64,000 bases of DNA from Heterodera schachtii (lineage: Eukaryota > Nematoda > Chromadorea > Rhabditida > Heteroderidae). Made by a program: the position numbers and the translations under genes. The notes beneath the pieces were generated by a model, which had not been told where the DNA came from, did not search any database, and worked only from the letters and a program-made list of their open reading frames with translations. The stretch is taken from positions 5,686,328 through 5,750,327 of the forward strand of contig SIJG01000001.1 in the NCBI GenBank assembly GCA_023374025.1. The letters are read 5' to 3'. This document shows, one piece after another, positions 36,666-47,669 of this stretch (the stretch's first letter is position 1; every line of letters starts with the position of its first letter).

Positions 36666-39516
36666 TCATATCTCGTCAATCACCTTCCAACCAAGCACCG
36701 ACTCCCAGCAGTACAAATCCTCCGCCATTTCATTCATCGGACGGTTCTGTTTCGGCGGTGGGTACTTTTTCAACCAATGGGACGGATCGCTGGGCAGTAC
36801 CAATGGAGATTTCATCATTGTTTCTGACGCCGGAAATTCCACGTTGTATTTTGTTACACAATCTCCCATTGGTGGTTGAGGTGATGAGAGAACAGTTATG
36901 GGCGATTGGGCGTGTTCATGTTGTTCAACAATTGTTGGCACGGCGGTGTCGGCACCGCCGGTAAAATCGTCGCTCATAAATGAAGAAAATGGAAAGCTCT
37001 AAACATTCGGATCATAACATTTTCATATATGTGGGAAAATAGTAAATGGTTTTACCTTCTTGAACACATTTGTTGGTTGTGCAAAATGTTCGATGGGTTT
37101 CACGGATGAATTCGTCTCAAATATTTTGGAAAGTTTGTCGAGCGCTTCGTGTAACTTTAATTAATAATAAATTGCTTAATTATTTTTAATTGATTTAAAA
37201 AACGGATCCGACATTGTATGTTCCTCCTTCTCCCCCCCCCCCTCCCACCTCCTCCGATTCCTCTAATGTCGTCAGCTCATTATTTTTGTTGGTATCCATG
37301 CGTTGTTGACAACCATCTTTATATAAAAAATTAAATAATTTTTTTCTTAAAACAATTATTCACATTTGTTCATCACAAATTGTGCCTCTTGCGTTTGATG
37401 ACGCGCAATTTTTGCTTCCGGCGGTTGGGGCCCAGAAACAACGTCGAAAATGGTGGAAGAAAACGGCACCTTTTTACTGCTGTTGTCACTTGGTTTTTTG
37501 TTAGCCTTGGACAGCAACCACTGGTCAGGCGCCGATGTCTTCACGGAATTTATCACCGCGGCAAAAGAATCCGCAGGAGAAGAGACATTTTTGGACGCAT
37601 TAAGCCAACTGAAAGAATTTGAAAAATTGCTTAGGGCTTCAAAAATGGTCTAAATTAAAGTAATAACCGTAAATATGACTCACATTTTAAAAAATAGAAA
37701 AGTAAGAAAACAAGACCAAATTTCAAAATGGGGGAAAACAAACCAAAATTTTGTGAATTGTTTCTTACGCACACTGAAAGGTCCGCTTTGGCCCAATTAA
37801 TTGTGGCAGCCGTGCCATTCTCACGGTCGCCATTGCCATCGGCCACACTTCGCTTGCGGAGCGGTGGCTTTTGAAGGTTTTTGACAGTGCAACCGATGGG
37901 TGTGGAAGTGGTCAGCTGATGTTTCTTTTGCGTTTCGCTGGTGTTCATGTGCATTTTTGAAAACTAAATATTAATTGTTAGTATAGTGGATAATTCATAA
38001 AAAAAAGCATACCATTTCGGAAATGTTATTGGGAATGATCGGATGTTGTGTGACTGGCATTGACGGCGTGACGGATGGAAAAGCCTTTTTCGGACCATTT
38101 GCAACGGAAGTCGCCTTAAGCCAATGGTCGATGGGTAAGCAGTTGAGCTAAAGGTGAGCAAAAGAGAGGAAGTAATGAGAAAAAACCCTAAATAAAAAAC
38201 CACTTTGAATTCGGAAGATAACATTTAATCAAAGATCATTGTCTACCTCACTAAAATAGGCTGCAAATGAATTGCTTTGTTGCTGCGGTTGTTGTTGATT
38301 GTGAGAAGAGATAGTAAATGGCGTTGAATTGCCAAAATGTTCGGCGGCGCCTCCGCCACCGTTCAAACCGCCGCCGGCGCTGATCACGTCAAAGGACGCG
38401 ATGGACAGAGAAGTGGAGGCGAGTCGGTCCTTAAACGAAGAGAAACAGAAATTGGACATTTTAAAATGCTTTCGCCATTTGTTTAGTACTAAAATTACCA
38501 ATTTATTTTATGAAACTCATATTTTCGTTTAAATTTTGTGTTTTTTAACCGCCCTTTTCTTCACAAATCTTACTCGAATTGTTCCTCCTATGTTCAGTGG
38601 TTGATCTTCGGCTTGCGCGGTACCGTCAGAGGAACAGGTCGAATTTGAGGAGTGATTACGCGGAGAGTTGCGCTGTGACATGGGCCAACTGTCATAAACC
38701 GAAGGATTGTCCATTTTTTGAGTTTGCTAAAATGAAAAAAGCATTTTTGAAAAGACAAAAGCAAAGTAATGACTTAGCGAAAAATAATGACCTTTGAAAA
38801 ACGATGAGAAGCCGGAACACCAGCAAATTCAGCAGAAATTTGACCAAGCGGGACACTCTGTTGAGAAAGTTTCCCGGGAAAAGCCGCACTGAATACGATG
38901 TTGGCACCTTCGGAAGAATTTGCCAATTTAACAAGCAAATTGATTCTAAAATTAAAATGTATTTGACAAGAAATCGACATGATCACGGACAGACTGACTA
39001 AAGTGATTCACTACAAATTAGGGTCATTAAATCATACTTTTGGTCCAATTCCACAGAAATGAGTTCTTCTAAACTCTTTTCATCGGCAAATGCTGCCATT
39101 TTCTCCACCAAAAATTTAGAAGTGCCTTAAAATTTGCAAGTGTTTTTTTCTCCATTTCTATTAAACCAATGGCTTGGTTGAGTTGTTCCATTTGTTCCTC
39201 TATACGCTGTTGTTCATGTTGAAGAAGGTGGTCAACCTCATCAATCAGTTTTAATTCGCGTTCACGCAACATAGAAATATGTTGGTCAGTGGACCGACTA
39301 ATATCGAATCTTGCCTAAAACTCTTTGTCTTTATGATTTGCCCAATTTCAAAACACCGACTTTTTCGGCACTGGAATTCAGCTGACATTTGTTGGTCGTT
39401 AAGTGCATAAGCGATGCTTCCATCTTATTCAATTTTTGACGAACATTTGCTGCTTTGTCGTCCATCCGATTAAACGCCACATTATTTTTATTAATGGAAG
39501 GGAACAAAAATGGCAT
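36666..39516 (-). CDS. NCOA4-like protein (candidate ferritinophagy receptor)
   Basis: Tentative. The N-terminal part (39516-39000) is a coiled coil containing SMLRERELKLIDEVDHLLQ followed by Gln-rich heptads, then (over a 42-bp intron) FLVEKMAAFADEKSLEELIS. This resembles the HLECLRSREVWL...QVDLIYQL region of vertebrate NCOA4. An exon at 38790-38950 follows, then a long Ser/Pro/Gln-rich region carrying at least three spaced Trp-Leu motifs: IDHWLKA (38120), DQWLLSKA (37520) and SHWLKKY (36770). Repeated xWL motifs are characteristic of NCOA4. It ends CWESVLGWKVIDEI, stop 36666-36668. NCOA4 delivers ferritin to autophagosomes. I rest the call on motif layout, not on alignment; an unrelated disordered coiled-coil protein is the alternative. 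The start codon could also be the inner Met of MDDKAANVRQKL. Confidence 0.5.
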
Positions 39517-39631
39517 TTTCTAAATTTTTCTAAAATTACGTGGTGGCAATGGCAATCATTAAGAATGTCTGATTGTGAGCCGTTTCGTGATCAGTTGGGA
39601 TGGGATTTATACTTGCAAAATTTCCGAAATT

Positions 39632-39928
39632 TTAAAAGATATGGATCGAAAACGCCAAAAGACTTGCAATCTTTTTCACAATAATCAAACAATTTGTTAT
39701 CATCGGAAGACTTTTGAGGAGATAAGCGAATGTTAAGTAAAGTGTAAAGTATTTGTACCCAAACAGCCAAGCAGCGAGAAAAATTACGGATAAAAAAACA
39801 AGACGAGAGAGTACTAGGCTTTCCTCTGCATAATGACCCATAATAGCAACTACAATCCTACAAATTTGCATCATTGCCATAATGTCCACTTCTGTCCAAA
39901 TGACCATTGTAAAATCACACATACTCAT
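39632..39928 (-). CDS. Small putative membrane protein
   Basis: A 98-codon frame on the same strand as its neighbours, starting MSMCDFTMVIWTEVDIM, with two hydrophobic stretches (VFLSVIFLAAWLFGY and a following one). A GT donor could fall after FG near 39760, so the C-terminal part may be intron. No family recognised. It could also be a 5' exon or chance frame; low confidence. Confidence 0.3.
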   Translation of the reverse strand: MSMCDFTMVIWTEVDIMAMMQICRIVVAIMGHYAEESLVLSRLVFLSVIFLAAWLFGYKYFTLYLTFAYLLKSLPMITNCLIIVKKIASLLAFSIHIF

Positions 39929-40200
39929 TACTCAGTTGGTAACCGGGTGACAATTCTCACAAAACACGACTTTCAACGGTAGTACTACCTGATGATAAGT
40001 CGAGATACCTAATTATACCTGGAAGTTATGGCCCCAACACAGGATCGGCTTTCCAAATTTAAAAGTGGAATCTCCCAAAAAAGATTTTGTTGGACTGTTG
40101 CCATTTTTAATGGCGCTCTGAGCATTAACTTCCATATAAAATTTGTAAAAAAAAAGAATAAAATATTTAAGACAAATAACGACGTTCACAACCCGAGTTT

Positions 40201-42341
40201 TCAAAAATCCAAAGATTTGTCCGTCTTATTGCAGCCGCACTCTGTTCTTCCCCCGCAATTGCTCATTTCTATTCTTTTTGTATTTTCTTGGTCCATTGAT
40301 TTGTTCGTCCTCGTTGCTGAATTGAGTCCATTTTGGCCTTGGTCTTTGGTGTTGTCCTCCGTTTCATCATTCAGTCCATCCAAAAGTTGGCACGCCTTGC
40401 AAAATTTTTGGCTGGCAATGTATCCACAACGGTCACATTTCCCCAACTTTGGCTGAGAGACGTGTGCCTTCAGACGGAGTGATTCGCCGGAGAGAACCAA
40501 GTCGAGGATGGCACGAGGCCTAAATTAAAAAAAATATCATTGAAAAAGGCAGCGACAATGTAAAGCTAATTAAGTAAAAGCAAAAGAACTTCCTAGCAAT
40601 GTTTGAGAGGCGGTCTCGACCCGAGAAAAGCCGCATTCGACGGTCATGTTCCTACCCATGGGAGTAGCATCAAAATTCCCTGGTATTTTCCCAAATTTTT
40701 GTACGACAATTCCTTTTTTGCTTACACCGTGACCATTCGCGTTAGTTTTCGAGTTCTTTTTATTACATACGGGAAGGGGGGGGGGTCTCTCCCGCCGGGA
40801 AATTCTTGAATTTAAAAAATATTAAAATTTTAGGGTTTTTTAAATTTGAGGAAAGAAAGAAAATTCGAGTCTCAAGCCTAGGCACTTTCTTCATGTTTTT
40901 ACATCATTAACAGTCCCAATTCCATGGCCAGTGAATCCCCCAAAAAAATCACCTCACTCTCTCCAACTCCTTGACAAATGAGCGCACATTTGAACGGTAA
41001 GCATTTGGGGCGTAGATGCACTCGGTGGAGAAATAGTTCAATTTGCCAAAGTGTGCGTAAATCACAATGTCTGATTGGGGTATTCAAATTGTCCTGCGCT
41101 TTTTCCTTCCACTAAAACGCCTTCGTCGTACCCTTTTCGTACGCATATTTCATCGGTTTCACTCGTGGCAATGACTCGTCGTCGCCCGTTTCTGCTGCCG
41201 CCACGGCTGACGTTGTTCCACTGTCGTCGCTATTGTTCCCCAATTGTTTTGTCGTCGCTTTGTCCGTCGGCTGACGCGCCGCAGCGCCCATCCGTTGCAG
41301 TCGGCCAATGTCTCCCCGCAAAAAGTTCATCAGCACCGTTTCCGCCGCGTCGTCCGCGTTGTGTCCGGTGGCCAACTTATTGCAGCCGGCACGGAGTGCC
41401 GCGCGGTCGAGCGCCTGGCGCCGAAACACCAAAAAAAGAAAAGAATGGACAAAAAGTTATTCAAAATAACCCCAGTTTTATGATAGAATTATTTAATTTT
41501 TCATTTTTCTTAATTCCATTAGGCTATATTTTCTTTTTTCTTTCGTACGTTAAAATGTGATGTAATAAATGCAAAATTTGCGCACAAACCCCGCAAAATG
41601 TGCAATTGTTCCTGCGCCCGATTTTGGCCACAATTTCGTCCATTGTCCACCCGTAAAGGTCCCTGTAGCTGGTAATTGTCAATGGCAGAGAAAGGTCCGC
41701 TTCATTCTTTTGCACTTCGCGAATTGAGTCGTCCCGATAACCTCAAAAAGGCGAAAAATTGACAAAAACAACCAAAGAATGAACGCAAAACAACAAATAA
41801 CTAAGCGTCACAAAATAATTCTAACAAAAAGCCAAAAGTAAAGGGCAAATTAATGTGGGAACCGACCAATGCCGGTAACCAAAAAAAAAAAAAAAAATTC
41901 GGAAGGGGTGAATCAGAAAATGGGAAGATGAAATGTCAAAATTTGGCCATTTTGGAATCAGTTGACTGACCTTTTATGCCCTCGTCCACGCACAAAAGGA
42001 CCAATTGCAATCCGTAGGAATGCCTTTTGTTCAGCCGACTTAGCACGTGTGCCAACACCGTGGAGTCCTTGCCACCGGACACTCCGATGCCAATTCTGTC
42101 GCCGGGCGTAAAAATTGCCATCCTTTCAATCGCTTCATGTACGTCCTGAAAGTGATGAGAGCATAGGCATTTTGACATGATTTTGGATGACCTTCCCCAA
42201 TGGTTTTAAAATTACTGAAATGAGTGATTTGCCACTGACTTTCTCAAACCAACGGATGAAACAATCCGAACAACGGGGCAGCCCATCTTTGGCCGTTTTG
42301 ACCTTCGCAACGCCAACCGAACAATCAGAACATTCGACCAT
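40201..42341 (-). CDS. tut-1: Cytoplasmic tRNA 2-thiolation protein 1 (CTU1/NCS6; TUT-1)
   Basis: ATP-pyrophosphatase that, with CTU2, thiolates U34 of tRNAs for Lys, Glu and Gln (mcm5s2U). It starts [14 protein letters not shown] (42341). Visible motifs: an N-terminal Cys pair and a second CxxC (RCSDC), the PP-loop [17 protein letters not shown] (42080), [17 protein letters not shown] (exon joined over a 240-bp intron), [34 protein letters not shown], a Ser/Thr-rich insertion, [28 protein letters not shown] and the C-terminal zinc-finger-like [20 protein letters not shown]. It ends in a Cys-containing tail at 40201. Length and motif order match the family. About 330 bp separates it from cereblon upstream on the same strand. 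Confidence 0.95.
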
Positions 42342-42671
42342 CTTTATCCACAATTTTAAAATATTTTAAAAATTTTACAGTAATTCAAAATTGAACAAAC
42401 ATTTACTTGGACAGAAAAAAATAATTGTATATAATTTATTTCATAATCCTTTTGGTCAAATTATGTGAGGTCAATATGACTCATGCATTGATATTAATAA
42501 TACAGGACACAATGTCAAAAAGCATCAATCGGATGAATTGTTTATGCTATTCTTTGAAGCAATTGAGTTGGATGGATCTGCGAGAAACGCCGAAAAATCG
42601 GGCAGGGATCAGAGAAGGCGAAGAGAAGCGCCAGCCTAAAAATCGCAGATAAATCAATGTTTTTTTTATCA

Positions 42672-44544
42672 TCAAAGCAATTGTGACCATTGGTGGAAGT
42701 GCCCTTGGAAAAACAATTTAATTAAAAATATGTGTTTTTGAATTTCTATCGGCACCGCCAATTCCCATATTAAAAAATAATTGCACGAAGAAATCGAACC
42801 CAAATGGTGCCCACAAGTGGCGCATTGCATAACAGTCCATGCATATCTGGAAACCGAAACGAATGAGCTGAAAAAATTGAAAAAAAAATACCCGGGGAAC
42901 CAACTGAACTCCGTCGACGGTTGTCCGTTCAACAAAATTCCGCTCACTTTTTTGATGGTGAAAAGGTCATGAACAAAGCCATCTGAAATTTAAAAATGCC
43001 AAAAGCAACAAGAAAATGAGTACGTGAGTTTGTAAAAAGGGTGGAATTGCTGCCAGTGGACAAATTGACAATGTCCGACACATTGCAAAGGGATTGGGCA
43101 CAGTTTGAACAGACAATTGAGTCCATCTGCTGGGCAAAAAAACACTCAATTTCATCGTTAATCGTTTATGAGTTAAAACGCATCAAATAAATGAATCTTA
43201 TAAGGAATGACCCAAAAAATTACCTCCCCCACCCCCTTCTTTGGTAGTGATTTTAATTCAGTGTGCCCACCTGAGACACAATTCTCCACGCGGTGCGCAG
43301 TCGTCGGTCGGTGGAGACTTCGTCGAGAAGGGCCAATTTCATCTCCAAACTCATCGGAATGTTCGCGGCCACCCAAAAACTGAATGGCGTAAGGCCCTAA
43401 AAAAGCGCAATTTGGCAATTAATGCCAATGAAGCTGCAACTTGCTGAAGAATCAGTTCAATCTGACGTTGTTTGAACCTAAAATATTCTATTAAAATCGA
43501 AAGGAACGTTTGAAGCAAAACTTGGGAAAAATAAATTAATATTACCAAAAAAGGAGCCAAAGGACGAGCATTTGTACAGTTTTGTCCTTGAAATAAAAAT
43601 CATTGGTCAAATTTAAAGAATAATTTCAAAAACACCGTTGAACATTGTTTCAGCGAAAATTCACTGTGGGCACTGAGCGCAGCGTTCAATTTGAACCTCT
43701 AAAGTTTCAGGAAATTTTAAATGGGATTTGTACAAAGGGACTGCTAAAATTTAAGGATTTATTGTGCTCTCGAGATTTACCTGATCAGCTTTCAGTCTGC
43801 CAAATGAGCAGCATTCGTTCAATGGGAAAAGCGACGGCGGAAGAACCTTTTCATCGAGGACGACCACGTCGATTTGGTCGCAAATGACCACTGAATGGTC
43901 CTCACTGTGAATTTGGTGCCGTTGAAGCGGCCAACGAACAAGCCGACACCGCTGACGACCGATCACTTGGATGGTCATTCGTCGGACATCATTCTCACCA
44001 TTTTCCAAGATATTTTGCATCTAAAGCCATCGAAAGCGGAAATTGACAGAAAAATACAAATTAACTACCTGAAACAATGTGCCAATTTGGTGGCATGGCA
44101 CGGACGAAAATTCCTCAGCATTGTGAAATTCGAAATTAGGGTCTTCCGCAGTGAAAAGTGCAAGGATATTTTGCTGACGGTGTGCATTGTGCACAAATTG
44201 GATGGCCGACCTTTGGTGGAATTGGATTGGCATTTTCTGGCCCGGAAACAGACAAACTTCGTTTATAACAAAAACTAAAAAAACAAAATTATCTTTTTTA
44301 CCAATTGCCCAATAAATAATTTTTTCTTACCCGAAACTTTGATTGTATTCCCAGGTTCCTCAAATTGCCTTTGTTTAATTTCTTGACCAGACAATTCCCC
44401 TTGGTTGACATCGCCCAAATATGAGTGAATGATTGGCAGTCTCCGGTCAAATTCTCGGCGTTTGGCTTCTTCGTTGTTTTTCTTTGCTGTCTCTTTCAAA
44501 TCGGACAATGCCATTCCTTCTTCTTCGTCGGATAAAACTTCCAT
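42672..44544 (-). CDS. CRBN: Cereblon (CRBN), substrate receptor of CRL4 ubiquitin ligase
   Basis: It starts MEVLSDEEEGMALSD (44544), acidic as in other cereblons. The Lon-like domain shows RRLPIIHSYLGD, CLFPGQKMPIQFHQR (44230), NAEEFSSVPCHQIGTLFQ and IQVIGRQRCRLVRW (43960), then the helical linker FWVAANIPMSLEMKLALLDE (43380). The C-terminal CULT domain shows VCSNCAQSLCNVSD (43100), LLNGQPSTEFSWFPGYAWT (42890) and MQCATCGHHLG (42840). Both zinc CxxC pairs and the first two tryptophans of the ligand cage (SWFPG, YAWT) are present. The third (usually HIGWKF) reads HLGSIS in the simplest exon, which runs to a stop at 42672. The final exon boundary is uncertain. Confidence 0.9.
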
Positions 44545-45178
44545 TTTTTCTTTTTCATAAATTTAAAAAAATAAAAAATAAATATTAGAATTGTACATTT
44601 TGGAAAAAGTCAGGACCTGGATTCCTTGTTGGACCTGGACTTGGATTCCTGGACAAAATCCAGGAAAATCCAGATACAGGAAAAATCCAGGCCTGGATCC
44701 CCAGATCCAGGTAAAACTTTTTAAAATAATGAATTCAATATTTGTCAGACTCGTGTTTTTGCGTCTAAATGCTTAGCATCTGCTTAGAAAAAGTTCTCCG
44801 TATCAAGAGCACTGATGTGCTACTAAGATTAAATGCTAAGATTTTAAATGCTTTAGCTTCTTACGTAAAATACCCCTAAGAATCGACTCGAAAATTGAAT
44901 AATTTTTTGTCATTTTACACCCCTTAATTTGAGGTCTTTTAGTGTCTATTTTGGGGTTTTTTAGCCTAAAAGTTTATAAAGTTCAAAATTGCACAGAACA
45001 AGGTAAGAGAGTACCTATTTATTTACCGACGAGTATTATAGTACATTAAATACATACATACAAAAAACATATATTCCATTGTACAAATACATAAGCATAT
45101 ATAGAAAACAGCCGAACAATGGGATACAAATATGATCACAACATATGGCCTTGTACGGCGATCACAACACATGGCATC
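44545..45178. other. Intergenic between RING and cereblon genes
   Basis: No coding exon supported. It contains a CCTGGA/TCCAGG-rich minisatellite (44616-44712), a stretch with variants of GATTAAATGCTAAGATTTTA, and AT-rich sequence with ACATACATACA near 45050. Confidence 0.5.
44616..44712. repeat. CCTGGA/TCCAGG minisatellite, inverted halves
   Basis: The left half repeats ACCTGGATTCC-like units and the right half the complementary AATCCAGG units, so the array can fold back on itself. Around ten half-units. Confidence 0.8.
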
Positions 45179-45540
45179 TTACAGCGGTTGACGACGCTCA
45201 CTGCGCGGTATGGTGCGGGCGAAGTTGTAGCGGCACACGGGGCAATTGGTGTGGTAGCGGAGCCAGCGGTACAAGCAGCGTTGATGGAGCGGATGGGTGC
45301 AGCCGAGCGTCGTCCGCGTGATGGCGGTCACGTTTCTCATGCAGATGGCACATCGCTCGCCCCGCTGCGCTTTTCTTGTCTAAAATTGAGAAATTCATTT
45401 TTTGGGGCGAGGAGGGGAGGGGGGGGGGGGGGTGTTCAACTTACGTATCCTGCGCGTCCAACTGCCGCCCTCCTCCGCTTGGCATCGCGCAGCTTCGCCT
45501 TGGCACTCCGGGCCCTCGCCGCGTTTGCTGGAGTGGTCAT
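45179..45540 (-). CDS. Small RING-H2 protein (98 residues)
   Basis: Two exons: 45540-45445 (MTTPANAARARSAKAKL, Ala/Arg/Lys-rich) and 45379-45179, joined in phase over a 65-bp intron with a long C tract before TTTTAG. The second exon holds a complete C3H2C3 RING: CAIC, then C-T-H-PLH-QRC, then CPVC. This suggests an E3 ubiquitin ligase or a stand-alone RING subunit. The spacing between CAIC and the third Cys (15 residues) is ordinary. No membrane segment; the basic N-terminus could be nuclear. Family beyond RING-H2 not assigned. Confidence 0.82.
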
Positions 45541-45842
45541 GCTAAAAACAAGAAAAAATTGAAATTAAAACAAATAAAACAAAAAGGACTAAATCTACCG
45601 GGTTATGATGTGTGTGACGTTTGGGCGACGCTTTTGAGAATAGAACAGTCGGAGAAGAAGGAATTGTGATGGACTGAGGAATTCCTTTTGTGATTTTCTA
45701 TATTTAAAGGAAATGGTAGCAACAAAAAGTTTTAAGTTAGAAATTGTAACTCAACAATGAAAATTGAGTATAAATATTGCGATTTTTCCCACTTTTTTCA
45801 TTCCTCATCACTCCTCAATTACAAATTATTTTATTCCCTGCG

Positions 45843-46414
45843 ATGCTCGTCGACTCCCTCTTCTCCGCGTCCCTTTCACTTCAACTGCTGCCCCTGCTGA
45901 TGTCCATCGTTGCCGCTTCTGTGCTGGTGATCGTCACGCAATGCTGCGGCTGCGGGAAGGTGAGGCCGGCATTTTTGAATTTTAACTGAGTCTAATGAAT
46001 TTTGCCCCCTTTCAGAAAGATGCTGCCGAACAACAGATGGCGCCGACTGGGGACCAAATGCAGCAGGGAAGCGTGGCAAAGCAGGGCTCACAAATGGGAC
46101 AGAGTGCGGCACAAGGCGGCGCCTCCAAGATGGGACAGAGTGCGGCACAGGGCGGCGCCTCCAAGATGGGACAGAGTGCGGCGCAAGGCTCCACCATGGC
46201 AAATTCGCAGATGCCCGGCTTGTCGACCTACGCAGGTGGGAGAGAAGGGCGTCGATTTTCCTTGCTTTTTTCACTAAATCTTTCCATTTTTAGGCGTTGC
46301 TCAATCGCCAACTCCAATTGAAGTCTCGGCCTGGGCGGTGAGTTGAAAATGGCTAAATTTTGACTTCCGCCTCTAATTTTCAACTTCATTTAGCAACCTC
46401 CGAAGCCCAAGTGA
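45843..46414 (+). CDS. Small membrane protein with three 12-residue repeats
   Basis: Four exons: 45843-45960, about 46017-46235, 46294-46338 and 46393-46414, phases consistent, TGA at 46412-46414. The N-terminus MLVDSLFSASLSLQLLPLL begins a hydrophobic stretch (VAASVLVIVTQCC), a signal anchor or single transmembrane span ending CCGCGK. An upstream in-frame Met at 45777 is possible. Next come a Gln/Met-rich segment and three copies of MGQSAAQGGASK (46096-46200), 39- and 36-bp apart and nearly identical in DNA, then a short Pro-rich tail (QPPKPK). Unknown function; secreted or membrane-anchored. An AATAAA lies 190 bp downstream. Confidence 0.65.
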
Positions 46415-46464
46415 ATCGCCAAGAATTCGATGAACGGACGATGTGCGCTCTGCGAAGTACAACA

Positions 46465-46560
46465 TATTTGCTGTGTTTGTTTGTGATCTAATCCCATCTC
46501 TGATCAATTGTCTATTTGCTGTGTTTGTTTGTGATCTATCCCATCTCTGATCAATTGTAT
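46465..46560. repeat. 48-bp tandem duplication in a 3' flank
   Basis: TATTTGCTGTGTTTGTTTGT begins at 46465 and again at 46513; the two copies differ by a short indel (CTAATCCC vs CTATCCC). Lies in the probable 3' UTR of the small repeat protein. Confidence 0.85.
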
Positions 46561-46603
46561 TTGATGTTGTAACGCGTATGCTATGTACACATATAAATGA
46601 TGG

Positions 46604-46609
46604 AATAAA
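46604..46609 (+). terminator. Polyadenylation signal AATAAA
   Basis: Canonical AATAAA 190 bp after the stop of the small membrane-protein gene, followed by AT-rich sequence. Positional support only. Confidence 0.4.
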
Positions 46610-46908
46610 ACTTATATAAAGCTAATTGCATACATTAATTTACATATTCAGTGTGTTTACAGACCCAACATAAGTTATTAAATACTCGACTCCAACAAAA
46701 ATGGAGAATCTCTATTAGGATGGAAAACCCCAAATACTTCGACAAAAATCGTAAATTTTACCCATAATTTCATTGATACAATTGCAAATTTTCGGTGAAA
46801 TATTAGCTCATAATCATTAGAGATGAGATTTTTAGGCAAATGCCTATTTCTGCACTCTTTTTTCATCGATATAAGCATGTAAAATTAACTCCATGGTTTG
46901 GTAAAATT

Positions 46909-47565
46909 GGCAATGGTGCAGTTTTGTGGTTTCTGCGTAAAATTAATTTAAAAATTTAAGAAGCATTTTTTCTAGGATAGAAAAATGCGCTGACTACGAA
47001 TCTGAGCTCGGATTTTGCAAAATCATTGATTTTGTCTATGATTTTTTCGTCAAGTACTTGCTTTTCTCCAGAACTTTAAGGAAATTAGTCGGGCTTAAAA
47101 AACCAATACACAGATGTTGTAGAGCTTAAAAAGAGCTTTCGAATGAGCTATTGAATGTCTGGAGAAGTCAAGCTTTTAATTTTTTTACGATTTTTTGAAA
47201 TTTAATTACTGGCCTTTAGGGGCCATATAAGAAGGGGGTCTGGGTTCGAGTCCGCTTGGCTGCAAATTTATTTTTTTGTGATACTTGCTAAAAAATCATA
47301 GACAAAAACATTGATTTAACGAAATCAAAGTTCAGATTCATGACCAGCTCATTTTATTACCCTTAATTCATAGGAAATAAAATTTTTTAAAATAATAAAA
47401 TTTTAGAAAAAATCATGTACTTGACGGAAAAATCATAGACAAAATCAATGATTTTGCAAAATCCGAGCTCGGATTCGTAGTCAGCGCACTTTTCTATTCT
47501 AGAAAAAATGCTTCTTAAATTTTTAAATTTATTTTACGCAGAAACCACAAAACTGCACCATTGCC
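46909..47565. mobile_element. 657-bp inverted-repeat element (MITE) with 8-bp target duplication
   Basis: Flanked by GTAAAATT at 46901-46908 and 47566-47573. Left terminus GGCAATGGTGCAGTTTTGTG is perfectly inverted at the right end; the arms remain similar for about 150 bp (GAAGCATTTTTTCTAG, CGGATTTTGCAAAATCATTG). Inside is a phrase GGGTTCGAGTCC (47242-47253) that looks like a Pol III B-box. No coding capacity. Confidence 0.88.
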
Positions 47566-47669
47566 GTAAAATTTCGAAAATAAGGGTTTTTTCAAATTAA
47601 TCCTATAAAATTTGGTTTTTAAACAGGAAAATGCCTGTTTGGCTATTTTTGCTACCTAAAAACTCATCT

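Noticed and set aside
43895..44278. 127-codon plus-strand frame inside the cereblon locus
   Set aside because: The minus strand here encodes clear cereblon Lon-domain motifs (LFPGQ, IGRQRCR); the plus frame is its shadow.
47200..47275. Possible tRNA gene at the B-box-like motif
   Set aside because: No acceptor stem, no anticodon arm and no proper A-box at tRNA spacing; kept only as a motif inside the MITE.
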